A DNA stretch of 64,000 bases, taken from positions 62,001-126,000 of the forward strand of contig NZ_QPCG01000009.1 in NCBI RefSeq assembly GCF_003351025.1. Direction: 5' to 3'. Source of the DNA: Mucilaginibacter endophyticus. Lineage in GTDB: Bacteria; Bacteroidota; Bacteroidia; Sphingobacteriales; Sphingobacteriaceae. The position numbers were made by a program, and so were the translations under genes. The notes beneath the pieces were generated by a model, which had not been told where the DNA came from, did not search any database, and worked only from the letters and a program-made list of their open reading frames with translations. Below are positions 1-8,074 of this stretch, piece by piece (positions within the stretch are counted from its first letter, which is position 1; each line of letters opens with the position of its first letter).

Positions 1-1089
1 GAATGGAAACAACTGCTTGCCGGTAAATTTACGCCGATAGTTTTCAAGCCCGAGAAATCCCTTGAAGTAACAGGTCATCTTAAAACCTTTGGCGGCAAAC
101 CGGTACCTAACGGTAAGGTTACCTTATTTTCGACAGCAGGAGGCACCTTCATTATTGATACTGTTGCCGATGCCGAAGGAAAGTTTACTTTTAAAGATCT
201 GGTATTTAGGGATAGTATAAAATTTGTGATCCAGGCACGTACCGCTAAAGACCGCAAAAACCTCGACATCACCCTTGATAAGATAACACCGCAAGCTGTT
301 GGCCCAAATAAAAACGCACCCGATATCCAGGTAAACATCAATGATGGGGCATCAGCTTATCTTTTAAACAGCAAAAAACTCTATGACGAGCAGGTAAAAT
401 ATGGTATAGGCAACCATACCATCGTACTAAAAGAAGTGGTGATAAAAGAGAAACGGGAAAATCCATTCAAAAATTCGGCGAACCTTAACGGGGCCGGCAA
501 TGCCGATCAAACACTTACGAGTAAAGATCTGATATACGGAGGGATGCTTTCGCAGGTACTGCAGGGCCGGCTTAATTTTGTAACATTCAGAAACGGTATC
601 CCATATTCTACCCGGAGCCCAAACACGCCTATGCAAATTATACTTGACGGCGCGTATGTTGAATCGGATTTTTTGGATAACCTTACGCCAAGCGATGTTG
701 CTACTGTTGAAGTATTAAGAACAATTGGTACCACAGCAATTTATGGAGCAAGAGGTTCGGGCGGTGTTTTAGTTATAACCACCAAACGTGGTGGTGGCGA
801 TGCTGTTTATAACAAATATGCACCGGGTATTGCCACTTATGCACCTAAAGGGTATTACAGAGCACGTGAATTTTATTCGCCTAAATATGATGATCCTAAA
901 ACCAATGCGCAGATGCAGGATCTTAGAAGCACCATTTACTGGTCGCCAGGCTTGATAACCGATAAGGATGGTAATACCTCAATGAGTTTTTTTAATGCCG
1001 ACGCTAAGGGTATCTATCGTGTAATAATTGAGGGCATTGATGCCGATGGTAACTTAGGCAGACAGGTTTATAGATATAAGGTAGAATAA
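1..1089 (+). CDS. MG2/TonB-plug exported protein, 5'-truncated
   Basis: The frame is open from base 1, so this is the C-terminal part (about 362 residues) of a longer gene; the first internal ATG (226) is not a real start. It begins in a stretch (EWKQLL) matching the region just before the CarboxypepD_reg-like domain of the next gene. A CarboxypepD_reg-like beta-sandwich follows, then a TonB plug-like domain that opens with VLKEVVIKEK, carries an ILDG core and closes with VEVLR ... GGVLVITTKRGG. The last ~90 residues (REFYSPKYDD, TIYW, IEGIDADGNLG) resemble the terminal module of alpha-2-macroglobulin-like proteins. No beta-barrel follows the plug, so it cannot be a transporter alone. It is a tandem paralog of the gene at 1170. 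Function unknown; an envelope location is inferred from the paralogs' signal peptides. Confidence 0.8.
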   Translation, partial: EWKQLLAGKFTPIVFKPEKSLEVTGHLKTFGGKPVPNGKVTLFSTAGGTFIIDTVADAEGKFTFKDLVFRDSIKFVIQARTAKDRKNLDITLDKITPQAVGPNKNAPDIQVNINDGASAYLLNSKKLYDEQVKYGIGNHTIVLKEVVIKEKRENPFKNSANLNGAGNADQTLTSKDLIYGGMLSQVLQGRLNFVTFRNGIPYSTRSPNTPMQIILDGAYVESDFLDNLTPSDVATVEVLRTIGTTAIYGARGSGGVLVITTKRGGGDAVYNKYAPGIATYAPKGYYRAREFYSPKYDDPKTNAQMQDLRSTIYWSPGLITDKDGNTSMSFFNADAKGIYRVIIEGIDADGNLGRQVYRYKVE

Positions 1090-1169
1090 TATTATTTTTT
1101 TAGTGGATATTATTAATCCTTTGTGATATTTTAGAGTCATACAGGACACTTACAATCCTACTAAACCTT

Positions 1170-3965
1170 ATGAAATATCTACGTGCAATCCCCTTACTCG
1201 TATTATTGCTGCTTAACTTAAAATCATTTGCTCAAACCGATAGCAGCTTTTTGAAAAAAGCCGTTGCACTATCAAACAAACAATTAACCGACAAACCCAC
1301 TGAAAAAGTTTATCTGCATTTAGATAAGCCATTTTACAATATCACCGATACCATCTGGTTTAAAGTTTATACGGTAACCGGTGCCGAACATCAATTATCA
1401 GATATAAGCGGCGTGGTACATGTTGAACTTATTAATGCCAAAGATTCTGTTGCCCGGCGGATTAACCTGAAACTTACCAACGGTGTGGCCTGGGGCGATT
1501 TTGTATTGCCCGGCAATTATAAAGCCGGCAGCTACCGTCTGAGAGCATACACCAACTGGATGCGAAACCAGGGAACTGCAGCCATGTTTGATCAGCGGAT
1601 CCAGGTAAACGGCCGCCCGGTTTTCGGAGCAAATCAACCACAAAACCAACCTGCTACAGAAAATAAACCTGACGTTCAGTTTTTTGCAGAAGGTGGAAGC
1701 CTGGTGAATGGTCTAAGATCTAAAATAGCAGTTAAAGTAATTGGCCAAAACGGACTTGGGCGGGATGCCAAAGGCTCAATAACCGATAATGACGGTAACG
1801 AAGTTGCTGAATTTGAAACCACTCACCTCGGTATGGGCATATTTGCGTTGCTTCCACGGGCAGGTAAAACCTATAAAGCGAAAATAGCAACAGACGGCAT
1901 TCCTTTTTTTACTGTTGATCTTCCCAAAGCCGGCGATGAAGGTTTTACCATGACAGTGAACAATCGGCTTACTGACAGTATTAATATCAAATTAACAACC
2001 TCTTCTAAAACCCTCGGGGCAAAGCAGCACGCTTACTACTACCTGGTTGGGCAGTCGGGAAGCAAGGTTTATTACACTACTTCTTTCAAACTTGAAGACC
2101 CCGGTTATTCATTCAAGATTGAAAAGAAACGCTTTCCATCAGGGATAGCCCAGTTTACCTTATTTGGTGCCGATGCAGAACCACTTAATGAAAGGATAGC
2201 GTTTATACGCGCCAACGACACATTGAAACTTAAGTTGAATATAGCCGCTCAAAAATTCGCGACGCGAAACGCAGTATCTGTGGTTATGGAGGCCGCTAAT
2301 AACGCCAGCAAGCCGGTAGTTGGCGCTTTTTCTGTATCTGTAATAAACGAGAGCCGTATTCCTTTTAATCAAAATGCCGAAAGCACCATACTCAATAACC
2401 TGCTCCTGACATCCGACCTTAAGGGATATATTGAGCAACCTAATTACTATTTTAATAACATTACTGATAAAACCGAAAGCGACCTGGATATGCTCATGCT
2501 TACACAGGGCTATCATGGTTTTGAGTGGCGCAAAACTTTAAGCGAAAAACAGGAACAACCAGATTTTAAAGCCGAAAAATCCCTGAGCCTTGCAGGGGCA
2601 CTACAAACCCCGGGGGGAAAGCCGATACCCAACGGCAAGGTTACATTGCTGGGCAACAGGGAAAACTTTTATGCAGATACCGTAACCAACCTGAATGGTG
2701 ATTTTAAATTTGAAGATGTTGATGTTTCAGACACTTCCCACCTGCTGGTTCAGGCCCGCAAGCAAAACGATGGAAAAAATGTAACCATATTTGTTAAGCA
2801 GACCGATTATCCAAAAGTTGAAAAATTAAGCGATATAACAACCAAATGGCAGCCGCCTTCAATATCGGAGTTGATGGCATCTTCTATTCAGCAAAAAAAA
2901 GACTCACTGCAAAACGGGGTTGTGCTTAATGAAGTAGTAATAAAGGATAAAAAGCAATTTAAACCTACTCAGTTTAACGGCAACAACTCCTTCCAACAGC
3001 GCGCTGTTAATATGGCTAAATTAAGAGTGGACAAAGACGCTTCATTAAAGGATGCATTATACATGAATGAGCCCCTTGCTCATATCAACGTATCTGCGGC
3101 CAAAAATGACATTCTTAACGGCAATGGAACAATTATAGTTGACGGAGCAGCATTAGACGCGTCATTGCTTTCAGTTTACAGAGTAGATGAAATAGAAAGT
3201 GTAAGTTTAATATGGCAGCCACCTATTAGTGATTCAAACCATCCGCTAATTTATATCACTACCAAACGATACGCAGGCACAGATACAACTGTTTTAAAAG
3301 AGGTTACTATCCGCTCTACCAAAACAAATAAAGCAAACTATAGAGGTTACTCTGCAGGAAAATTAGGCCCACCACCAGACCAAGTTATTATGGGCGAAAA
3401 ACTTGTGGGATGCACTAAACTATCCGACTGTCTGAGAAACCAGATTTTTGGGGTAATATTTGATGTAAACGGAAATCCCATCAATAGCCGCGACAATAAA
3501 AAAATGGCGATTCTCCTGAATGGTGCCGTATTAGATGGCAGCGTTTTGAATAGTATTAGCGCGGCGGATGTTTATAGCATAGAAGTTTTACGCGGAGCTT
3601 CCTATGCAGTAGCGATTGGTTCTGAATTTCCGGGAGGTGCCCTTGCTATTACCACCAAACAAGGTGGAGATAATTATGTAACCGGTGCCAGTTCGTCACT
3701 AGGTGTAATTACTTATCCTTTTAGAGGTTTTTATAAAGCCCGTACATTTTACTCGCCTAAATACACTGCAGCAAATGTTAATACCAATACCCCTGATTAT
3801 CGTACCACAATTTTCTGGGAGCCCAACATTGTTACTAATGAAACGGGCGAAGCATCCTTCAGTTATTTCAACGCCGATACCCGTGGTATTTACCGGGTAA
3901 CCATTGAAGGCATCGATGCCAATGGTAATCTGGGCAGACAGGTTTACAGGTATAAAGTGGAATAG
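1170..3965 (+). CDS. MG2-domain exported protein with two tandem TonB plug-like domains
   Basis: 931 aa. A signal peptide (about residues 1-21, ending FAQ) is followed by an MG2-like domain (about 40-140; EKVYLHLDKPFY, YRLRAYTNWM), further MG-like modules, a CarboxypepD_reg-like domain (about 475-545), then two plug-like units. Unit 1 (about 585-705) starts LNEVVIKDKK, has IIVDGA and ends IYITTKR. Unit 2 (about 706-830) starts LKEVTIRSTK, has ILLNGA and ends ALAITTKQGG. The last ~90 residues match the C-terminus of the preceding gene. There is no TonB-receptor barrel and no thioester motif. An 80-bp gap after the upstream paralog suggests co-transcription, and a terminator-like hairpin lies just downstream (3991-4035). 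MG2/plug proteins of this sort are common in Bacteroidota but functionally uncharacterised. Confidence 0.85.
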   Translation: MKYLRAIPLLVLLLLNLKSFAQTDSSFLKKAVALSNKQLTDKPTEKVYLHLDKPFYNITDTIWFKVYTVTGAEHQLSDISGVVHVELINAKDSVARRINLKLTNGVAWGDFVLPGNYKAGSYRLRAYTNWMRNQGTAAMFDQRIQVNGRPVFGANQPQNQPATENKPDVQFFAEGGSLVNGLRSKIAVKVIGQNGLGRDAKGSITDNDGNEVAEFETTHLGMGIFALLPRAGKTYKAKIATDGIPFFTVDLPKAGDEGFTMTVNNRLTDSINIKLTTSSKTLGAKQHAYYYLVGQSGSKVYYTTSFKLEDPGYSFKIEKKRFPSGIAQFTLFGADAEPLNERIAFIRANDTLKLKLNIAAQKFATRNAVSVVMEAANNASKPVVGAFSVSVINESRIPFNQNAESTILNNLLLTSDLKGYIEQPNYYFNNITDKTESDLDMLMLTQGYHGFEWRKTLSEKQEQPDFKAEKSLSLAGALQTPGGKPIPNGKVTLLGNRENFYADTVTNLNGDFKFEDVDVSDTSHLLVQARKQNDGKNVTIFVKQTDYPKVEKLSDITTKWQPPSISELMASSIQQKKDSLQNGVVLNEVVIKDKKQFKPTQFNGNNSFQQRAVNMAKLRVDKDASLKDALYMNEPLAHINVSAAKNDILNGNGTIIVDGAALDASLLSVYRVDEIESVSLIWQPPISDSNHPLIYITTKRYAGTDTTVLKEVTIRSTKTNKANYRGYSAGKLGPPPDQVIMGEKLVGCTKLSDCLRNQIFGVIFDVNGNPINSRDNKKMAILLNGAVLDGSVLNSISAADVYSIEVLRGASYAVAIGSEFPGGALAITTKQGGDNYVTGASSSLGVITYPFRGFYKARTFYSPKYTAANVNTNTPDYRTTIFWEPNIVTNETGEASFSYFNADTRGIYRVTIEGIDANGNLGRQVYRYKVE

Positions 3966-3990
3966 TTTAAGTTGGAAGTCCGTAGTGGGA

Positions 3991-4035
3991 AAGTCCGAAA
4001 GATTTGAGCAATGCTTATTTCTTTCGGACTTTTTC
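3991..4035 (+). terminator. Rho-independent terminator after the MG2/plug pair
   Basis: AAGTCCGAAAG (3991-4001) pairs with CTTTCGGACTT (4021-4031), and a T-rich run follows on the + strand. It sits 25 bp past the stop of the 931-aa gene. The convergent CBM9-like gene ends at 4047, so it may work in both directions. Confidence 0.7.
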
Positions 4036-4046
4036 TTTTAAAAAAC

Positions 4047-4916
4047 TTATTTGGAGCTTAAATAATATTTCTCCCAAAAATCAACCGATTTTGACATTTC
4101 GCCGGCTCCTCCTGCTGCTCCACGGCCCATGCCGCCGCCCATGCCTCCACGGCCACCCCTTCCTCCACGACCGCCACCCATGCCACCGCCCATTCCACCT
4201 CTGCCACCACGACCGCCGCCGCCAAAGCCGCCGCCATCATGATCGCCTTCTCCTGCCCCACCACCGGTTGGCCGTTGAAAACCATTTATTTTAAAATTGA
4301 AAGCCCATTCACTTTTAAAAGTATCGTTACCGGCATGAAAAAAACTTAATGGAATAGCAGCCTCATAAACCAGGTCGCCGTTGGCATCATAATTTATGGC
4401 AGTTTTAATACCATAGGTGTTGGATGTGGTGATCATGTCACTCTCTATATCCTTAAAGCCAACAACCTTAATATATCTTAACTTGGTTATGCGTTCGCGC
4501 ATCAGCTCGTCACGATCTGCCTGAGTAATCTCTCCGTTATCATCTTTGGGCTTTGGAAACTCGGGCTTTTCGCCAGGGGCGGCTAACGGAAAAGTAAGGG
4601 TAAAACTATCTTTCTTTTTTCCTTTGGGATCTATAGTTAAAGTAATACCGGCATTCAGCACTTTCATTTTATCAAGCCTGTCACTCACCCTGATGGCGGC
4701 ATACAGGTAATCCTTATCATTAGCCAATGCATAATTTAACTTCTTTTCGTCGTTATAATAACGCAGACTATCGCCCCACTCCTTCAGGTCGCCGTCAACA
4801 TTGATGTTAGCAGGCGGGCCTTGCAGATTGTTTTTTGTGTTTTGAGCAGATGAATGATGAGCGGTTAAAAGTTGTGCAGCTAATGCCAAAGCAAAAGCCG
4901 GGTATGCCTTTTTCAT
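4047..4916 (-). CDS. Secreted CBM9-like (DOMON fold) protein with Gly/Arg-rich tail
   Basis: 289 aa with an N-terminal signal peptide (cleavage near SAQN, about residue 25). Residues ~35-215 resemble the family 9 carbohydrate-binding fold: INVDGDLKEWGD near the start, YLYAAIRVSD, and a late stretch YEAAIPLSFF. Residues ~220-272 are a low-complexity run of GGM and RGG-type repeats, and a short normal C-terminus (VDFWEKYYLSS) follows. The tract is coded by GGC/GGT/CGT-rich DNA and creates long spurious ORFs on the other strand. CBM9-like domains bind sugar termini or accompany outer-membrane proteins; the ligand here is unknown. It is convergent with the MG2/plug genes and divergent from clpS. 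Confidence 0.7.
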   Translation of the reverse strand: MKKAYPAFALALAAQLLTAHHSSAQNTKNNLQGPPANINVDGDLKEWGDSLRYYNDEKKLNYALANDKDYLYAAIRVSDRLDKMKVLNAGITLTIDPKGKKKDSFTLTFPLAAPGEKPEFPKPKDDNGEITQADRDELMRERITKLRYIKVVGFKDIESDMITTSNTYGIKTAINYDANGDLVYEAAIPLSFFHAGNDTFKSEWAFNFKINGFQRPTGGGAGEGDHDGGGFGGGGRGGRGGMGGGMGGGRGGRGGRGGMGGGMGRGAAGGAGEMSKSVDFWEKYYLSSK

Positions 4917-4999
4917 GTGAAATTTTTTAGGGGTTTGTGTGTAACATGATTTTTAAGACCATGGAACACGATTTTAACACTTTTATTATTGTTTTTGAG

Positions 5000-5007
5000 T
5001 AAATTTG
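5000..5007 (+). promoter_or_regulatory. Candidate Bacteroidota -7 box for clpS
   Basis: TAAATTTG fits the Bacteroidota -7 consensus TAnnTTTG and ends 9 bp before the clpS ATG. No good -33 TTTG at the usual ~19-bp spacing was seen, so this is a half-site call. Confidence 0.4.
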
Positions 5008-5016
5008 TAGTTACGT

Positions 5017-5298
5017 ATGCCAACCGAAGTACAGGAAGAAACATTTACCCTCGAAGAGTTACTTGCAGGACTTAAAGAGACACATCGTTTGATACTCTGG
5101 AACGATGATTTTAACACTTTTGATCACGTGATCCACTGTATGATGAAGTACCTGGATTACTCTGAACCGCAAGCCGAAAAGATAGCTTGGAAAGTACACA
5201 ATGAAGGCAAATGCGCCGTACTTGAAGGCTCCTTTACCGAGATGGAGATCTACCGCAAAATCCTTCAGCAGGAAGGGTTAACAGTTTCTGTTGAATAA
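5017..5298 (+). CDS. clpS: ATP-dependent Clp protease adaptor ClpS
   Basis: 93 aa, the usual size for ClpS. The fold signature is clear: LILWNDDFNTFDHV (the ND/T/H residues that line the N-degron pocket), then YSEPQAEKIAWKVHNEGKC and a conserved C-terminal helix. ClpS binds the ClpA N-domain and delivers N-end-rule substrates with bulky hydrophobic N-termini to ClpAP in the cytoplasm. It is divergent from the CBM9-like gene. The next gene may begin inside its stop region but more likely starts 20 bp after it. Confidence 0.93.
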   Translation: MPTEVQEETFTLEELLAGLKETHRLILWNDDFNTFDHVIHCMMKYLDYSEPQAEKIAWKVHNEGKCAVLEGSFTEMEIYRKILQQEGLTVSVE

Positions 5299-5317
5299 AA
5301 CGCTAACCATAACCGGC

Positions 5318-5866
5318 ATGATAAAAAGAACATTCATACTTTTTTTAATAGTCGGTTGGGCCAGCCTCACCGCCTGCGGCCAGGGGAAAAACCTGAAACT
5401 GGTATTTATCCGTCATGCCGAAAAGCCCGAAGTAGGAGATAACCTTTCCTGTGCCGGCTTTAACCGTTCGCTTAAACTGCCTGAGGTTTTAAAAGCCAAA
5501 TTTGGTTTGCCCGATCATATTTATGTACCGGCAATGCACCAGGGCAAATCAACCCCGAGGTCGCGTATGTTCCAAACTATCTCGCCATTTGCTGTAAAAT
5601 ACAACCTTACCATCAACAGTAGTTTTGAGGAAGAAGATGATAACGGCATGGCCAAGGAGCTTACATCAAAAAAAGGCACCATCCTTATTGTTTGGGAACA
5701 CAACGAGCTTAAACCTTTGCTGAAAGCTTTAGGCCTTAAAGTTAAAGACCTGCAATGGCCCGATAATGATTTTGACAGCATCTGGATAGTGACCTTCAAA
5801 AAAGGTAATCCATCGTTAACACAGGATAAGGAAGGAATTACACCCGCTGCAGGATGCAGTTTTTAA
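5318..5866 (+). CDS. Histidine phosphatase family lipoprotein
   Basis: 182 aa from the ATG at 5318. A TTG at 5291 would add nine residues and overlap clpS, but the ATG places a lipoprotein signal exactly at the N-terminus (MIKRTFILFL ... LTAC, lipobox Cys ~21). The catalytic motif FIRHAEKPE (RHxE) marks the histidine phosphatase (phosphoglycerate mutase-like) superfamily. The second conserved His is probably in VWEHNELKPLL, late in the protein. It is short for the family and envelope-anchored, so a periplasm-facing or surface phosphomonoesterase is likely; the substrate cannot be read from sequence. It runs in the same direction as clpS and may be co-transcribed. Confidence 0.75.
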   Translation: MIKRTFILFLIVGWASLTACGQGKNLKLVFIRHAEKPEVGDNLSCAGFNRSLKLPEVLKAKFGLPDHIYVPAMHQGKSTPRSRMFQTISPFAVKYNLTINSSFEEEDDNGMAKELTSKKGTILIVWEHNELKPLLKALGLKVKDLQWPDNDFDSIWIVTFKKGNPSLTQDKEGITPAAGCSF

Positions 5867-5905
5867 AATCCTGTTTACAATTGATGCAAACATGCGCCTT
5901 TAAAA

Positions 5906-7435
5906 TCATTTATTTTTATCTGCACCCTCCTTGCCATAGCCCATCAGTTTATTTGCCCATGCAATAAAATATTTTACGTTTGGCGCATCGGTATGGCCTC
6001 CGTCGTGCTGCCGCCAGGCCAGTTCTCCATTAAGTAAACCGGTATTTACCGGCGGCATTTTTTCAGTTTTGTAATCACTTGAAACACCAAGGTCCTTTGC
6101 GCCAAGCAGCTTAAATACCGGGCCGGCGGCTACAGTTGCCATATAACTCCCCTGCTGATCGAGCCATTTGGCATCACCTTGCTCAGGGATACCGTAGCTA
6201 ATAAAAGTAAGTCGTGGGGCACACAAGGCAATCAGTTCATGCGCATCTACCGGAATGTCTTTTGCGGTTTTGACGCCAAACTTACCTTCTGCAGCGCCAT
6301 ATTTCATAAAGTTGCCGGCCATCCAATAATACTCGCCCCCGGTAAGGCTTTCAACCGCCTCGCCAAAATTGCGGCGGTGCAGCTTTGCCCCACCCTCTCC
6401 CGACGAACCAATCAATCCCATTGCAAACCGCTGTTCAAAGGCCAACGTTACCAGCGCCGCCTTTCCATAGCGGGATACCCCTTCAATACCCACATGTTTA
6501 GCATCTACGGCGGATTCTGTTTCCAGGTAATCGAGGGCGCGTGCTGCTCCCCATGACCAGGCGCGCAAAGCCCCCCAATCCTCAGGTTTTCGCGGCTGAC
6601 CTTTGTTTACCAATCCAATAATTCCTTTGGTTAAACCTTCGGCATTATCCGCCTGGATCGAAGCAGGATCTATCAGTACATACCCCCAGCCGTTGGCTAT
6701 CAGTTGAGTGGCTGTCGGCGGATCACCTTTCATCGTCGGAAAACCGCCTGGCCCAAAGGGAGATTGTTCAGCTATCGGATTATAAGCCGGATACTGTTCA
6801 AAAATAGTTTTCAGTTCAGGATGATCTTTTACCAGTAATTCCTTTAACGCGTTGTTAACCTTTTCAACATCAGCAGCAGGGGGCTGCGCCGGTGCAGGTA
6901 AAACACTTCGGCCAAACATCATCAACACCGGAACCGGGCCTTTGGCATTGGCGGGTAACACCACAGTCATTTCAATGTTTACGTTAATAAGCGGATATAC
7001 CGCGTTGTCAACATGCCCTATCAGTTGTTTGGCAATCACCGGAAAGAAACCAACGCGCTCTTTATCAGTCACTTTTACTGTCCATGTTACTTTGGGTACA
7101 TCGGCGGGGATACGACCGTAAACTTCGCGCTCCATATCTTCCACAATCTCGGGGCGTCTTTGCTTCCACCACATTTGGGAGGTAGTAACCTTTTTGCCGT
7201 TTTTTAAAGTAAGTACTTCGGGCAAATCCGGATAAGGGTTTGCTAACGATTCGTCATAATTGGCGTGGTTGGGAGCCGATTCATCGCCACTGGGACCATT
7301 ACGCAATGTTTTAATTCCCAATTGTTTCATCATATTCTGATGATCCTGATCGGCTGTAAAGTTTACCGGCGGGGTATTTTGCGCCTTTGCCATCACGGCA
7401 TATGTGAGTAAGAAAAACAAAGCTGTGGTTTTCAT
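5906..7435 (-). CDS. CE15-type glucuronoyl esterase-like hydrolase
   Basis: 509 aa with a signal peptide (ends AKAQ). It is an alpha/beta-hydrolase whose nucleophile motif GVSRYGKAAL matches the G-C-S-R-x-G-K signature of carbohydrate esterase family 15, the Ser being the predicted nucleophile. A likely catalytic His lies in HDGGHTDAPN near the C-terminus. CE15 enzymes cut the ester between 4-O-methyl-glucuronic acid on xylan and lignin alcohols. Automated annotation often calls such proteins acetylxylan esterases. A stand-alone gene with a long upstream region carrying operator-like repeats; it fits the other plant-polymer enzymes of the window. Confidence 0.8.
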   Translation of the reverse strand: MKTTALFFLLTYAVMAKAQNTPPVNFTADQDHQNMMKQLGIKTLRNGPSGDESAPNHANYDESLANPYPDLPEVLTLKNGKKVTTSQMWWKQRRPEIVEDMEREVYGRIPADVPKVTWTVKVTDKERVGFFPVIAKQLIGHVDNAVYPLINVNIEMTVVLPANAKGPVPVLMMFGRSVLPAPAQPPAADVEKVNNALKELLVKDHPELKTIFEQYPAYNPIAEQSPFGPGGFPTMKGDPPTATQLIANGWGYVLIDPASIQADNAEGLTKGIIGLVNKGQPRKPEDWGALRAWSWGAARALDYLETESAVDAKHVGIEGVSRYGKAALVTLAFEQRFAMGLIGSSGEGGAKLHRRNFGEAVESLTGGEYYWMAGNFMKYGAAEGKFGVKTAKDIPVDAHELIALCAPRLTFISYGIPEQGDAKWLDQQGSYMATVAAGPVFKLLGAKDLGVSSDYKTEKMPPVNTGLLNGELAWRQHDGGHTDAPNVKYFIAWANKLMGYGKEGADKNK

Positions 7436-7764
7436 TTCTTCTTATTTAAAGATTGTTATCATTTATCGCTGGTACACAAAGGTGATGCAGGCCTTTTTTT
7501 GTACAATTCTACACCATTCGGATTATCAGTCCTGGCATACCTTACATAAATCATGTATGTATTTTATCATTCCAAACCCTTATTTGTCTCCCTTAACAAA
7601 GGCCTTTGCCCCAAACAAACTTTTTATCAGCACCGGCTATCACAAATTGCGACAGATCTTCTCCGTCCCATGCACAGTACTGCATCAGTAGCTTCACTGG
7701 CCTCATAACTTTGAAAAATTGAAATTTGCGGTTTATCCTACCAAGATAGAAATAAAAATTAATT

Positions 7765-7784
7765 ATTCAATCGATTGCACAAAT
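7765..7784. promoter_or_regulatory. LacI-family-like operator, copy 1
   Basis: ATTCAATCGATTGCACAAAT contains the perfect palindrome CAATCGATTG with a central CG step, typical of LacI/GalR-family operators. The near-identical second copy lies 124 bp downstream. No LacI-type regulator gene is in the window. Confidence 0.4.
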
Positions 7785-7888
7785 CTATTTCAAACGAAAT
7801 AAGTTTAGTTGTTAAACGATTATAAGTATACTGATGGCATGTACTTTAATAGTATTTATCTTACCAAAGTAGGAAATGAAAGGAAATC

Positions 7889-7908
7889 ATTCAATCGATT
7901 GCGCAAAT
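7889..7908. promoter_or_regulatory. LacI-family-like operator, copy 2
   Basis: ATTCAATCGATTGCGCAAAT differs from copy 1 only at the A/G in GCRCAAAT. It lies about 165 bp upstream of the ABC transporter start and about 450 bp upstream of the CE15 esterase start. Confidence 0.4.
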
Positions 7909-8074
7909 TGATCTTTATTTACTTTCAACCTGTACAAAATTTAAGGCATCAAAACAGATAAAATATCTCCCTATTTGAGGCACCATAAGTTTAGTCAGTA
8001 AATGTTCATAAGTATGCTGATTATCTGCATTTGAATATTAATTTGTTTAACATCGCACTTATTAAAGGTGGCGG

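Larger units (their letters stand above)
7436..8074. promoter_or_regulatory. 639-bp intergenic region with duplicated operator-like blocks
   Basis: Non-coding between the divergent CE15 esterase and ABC exporter genes. A 20-bp block with the palindromic core CAATCGATTG occurs at 7765-7784 and 7889-7908, differing at one base. A second block (ATAAGTTTAG ... ATAAGTATrCTGAT) occurs at about 7799-7834 and 7985-8020. No ORF of note is present. Confidence 0.6.

Noticed and set aside
226-1089. Independent 287-aa gene starting at 226
   Set aside because: The same frame is open from base 1 and contains conserved paralogous sequence, so this ATG is internal.
4004-4294. His/Arg-rich ORF on the + strand opposite the CBM9-like gene
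   Set aside because: It is the shadow of the Gly-rich repeat of the minus-strand gene, has no homology-like pattern, and would span the terminator at 3991-4035.
5291-5317. TTG start of the histidine phosphatase inside clpS
   Set aside because: The ATG at 5318 gives a canonical lipoprotein signal; the extra nine residues would spoil it.
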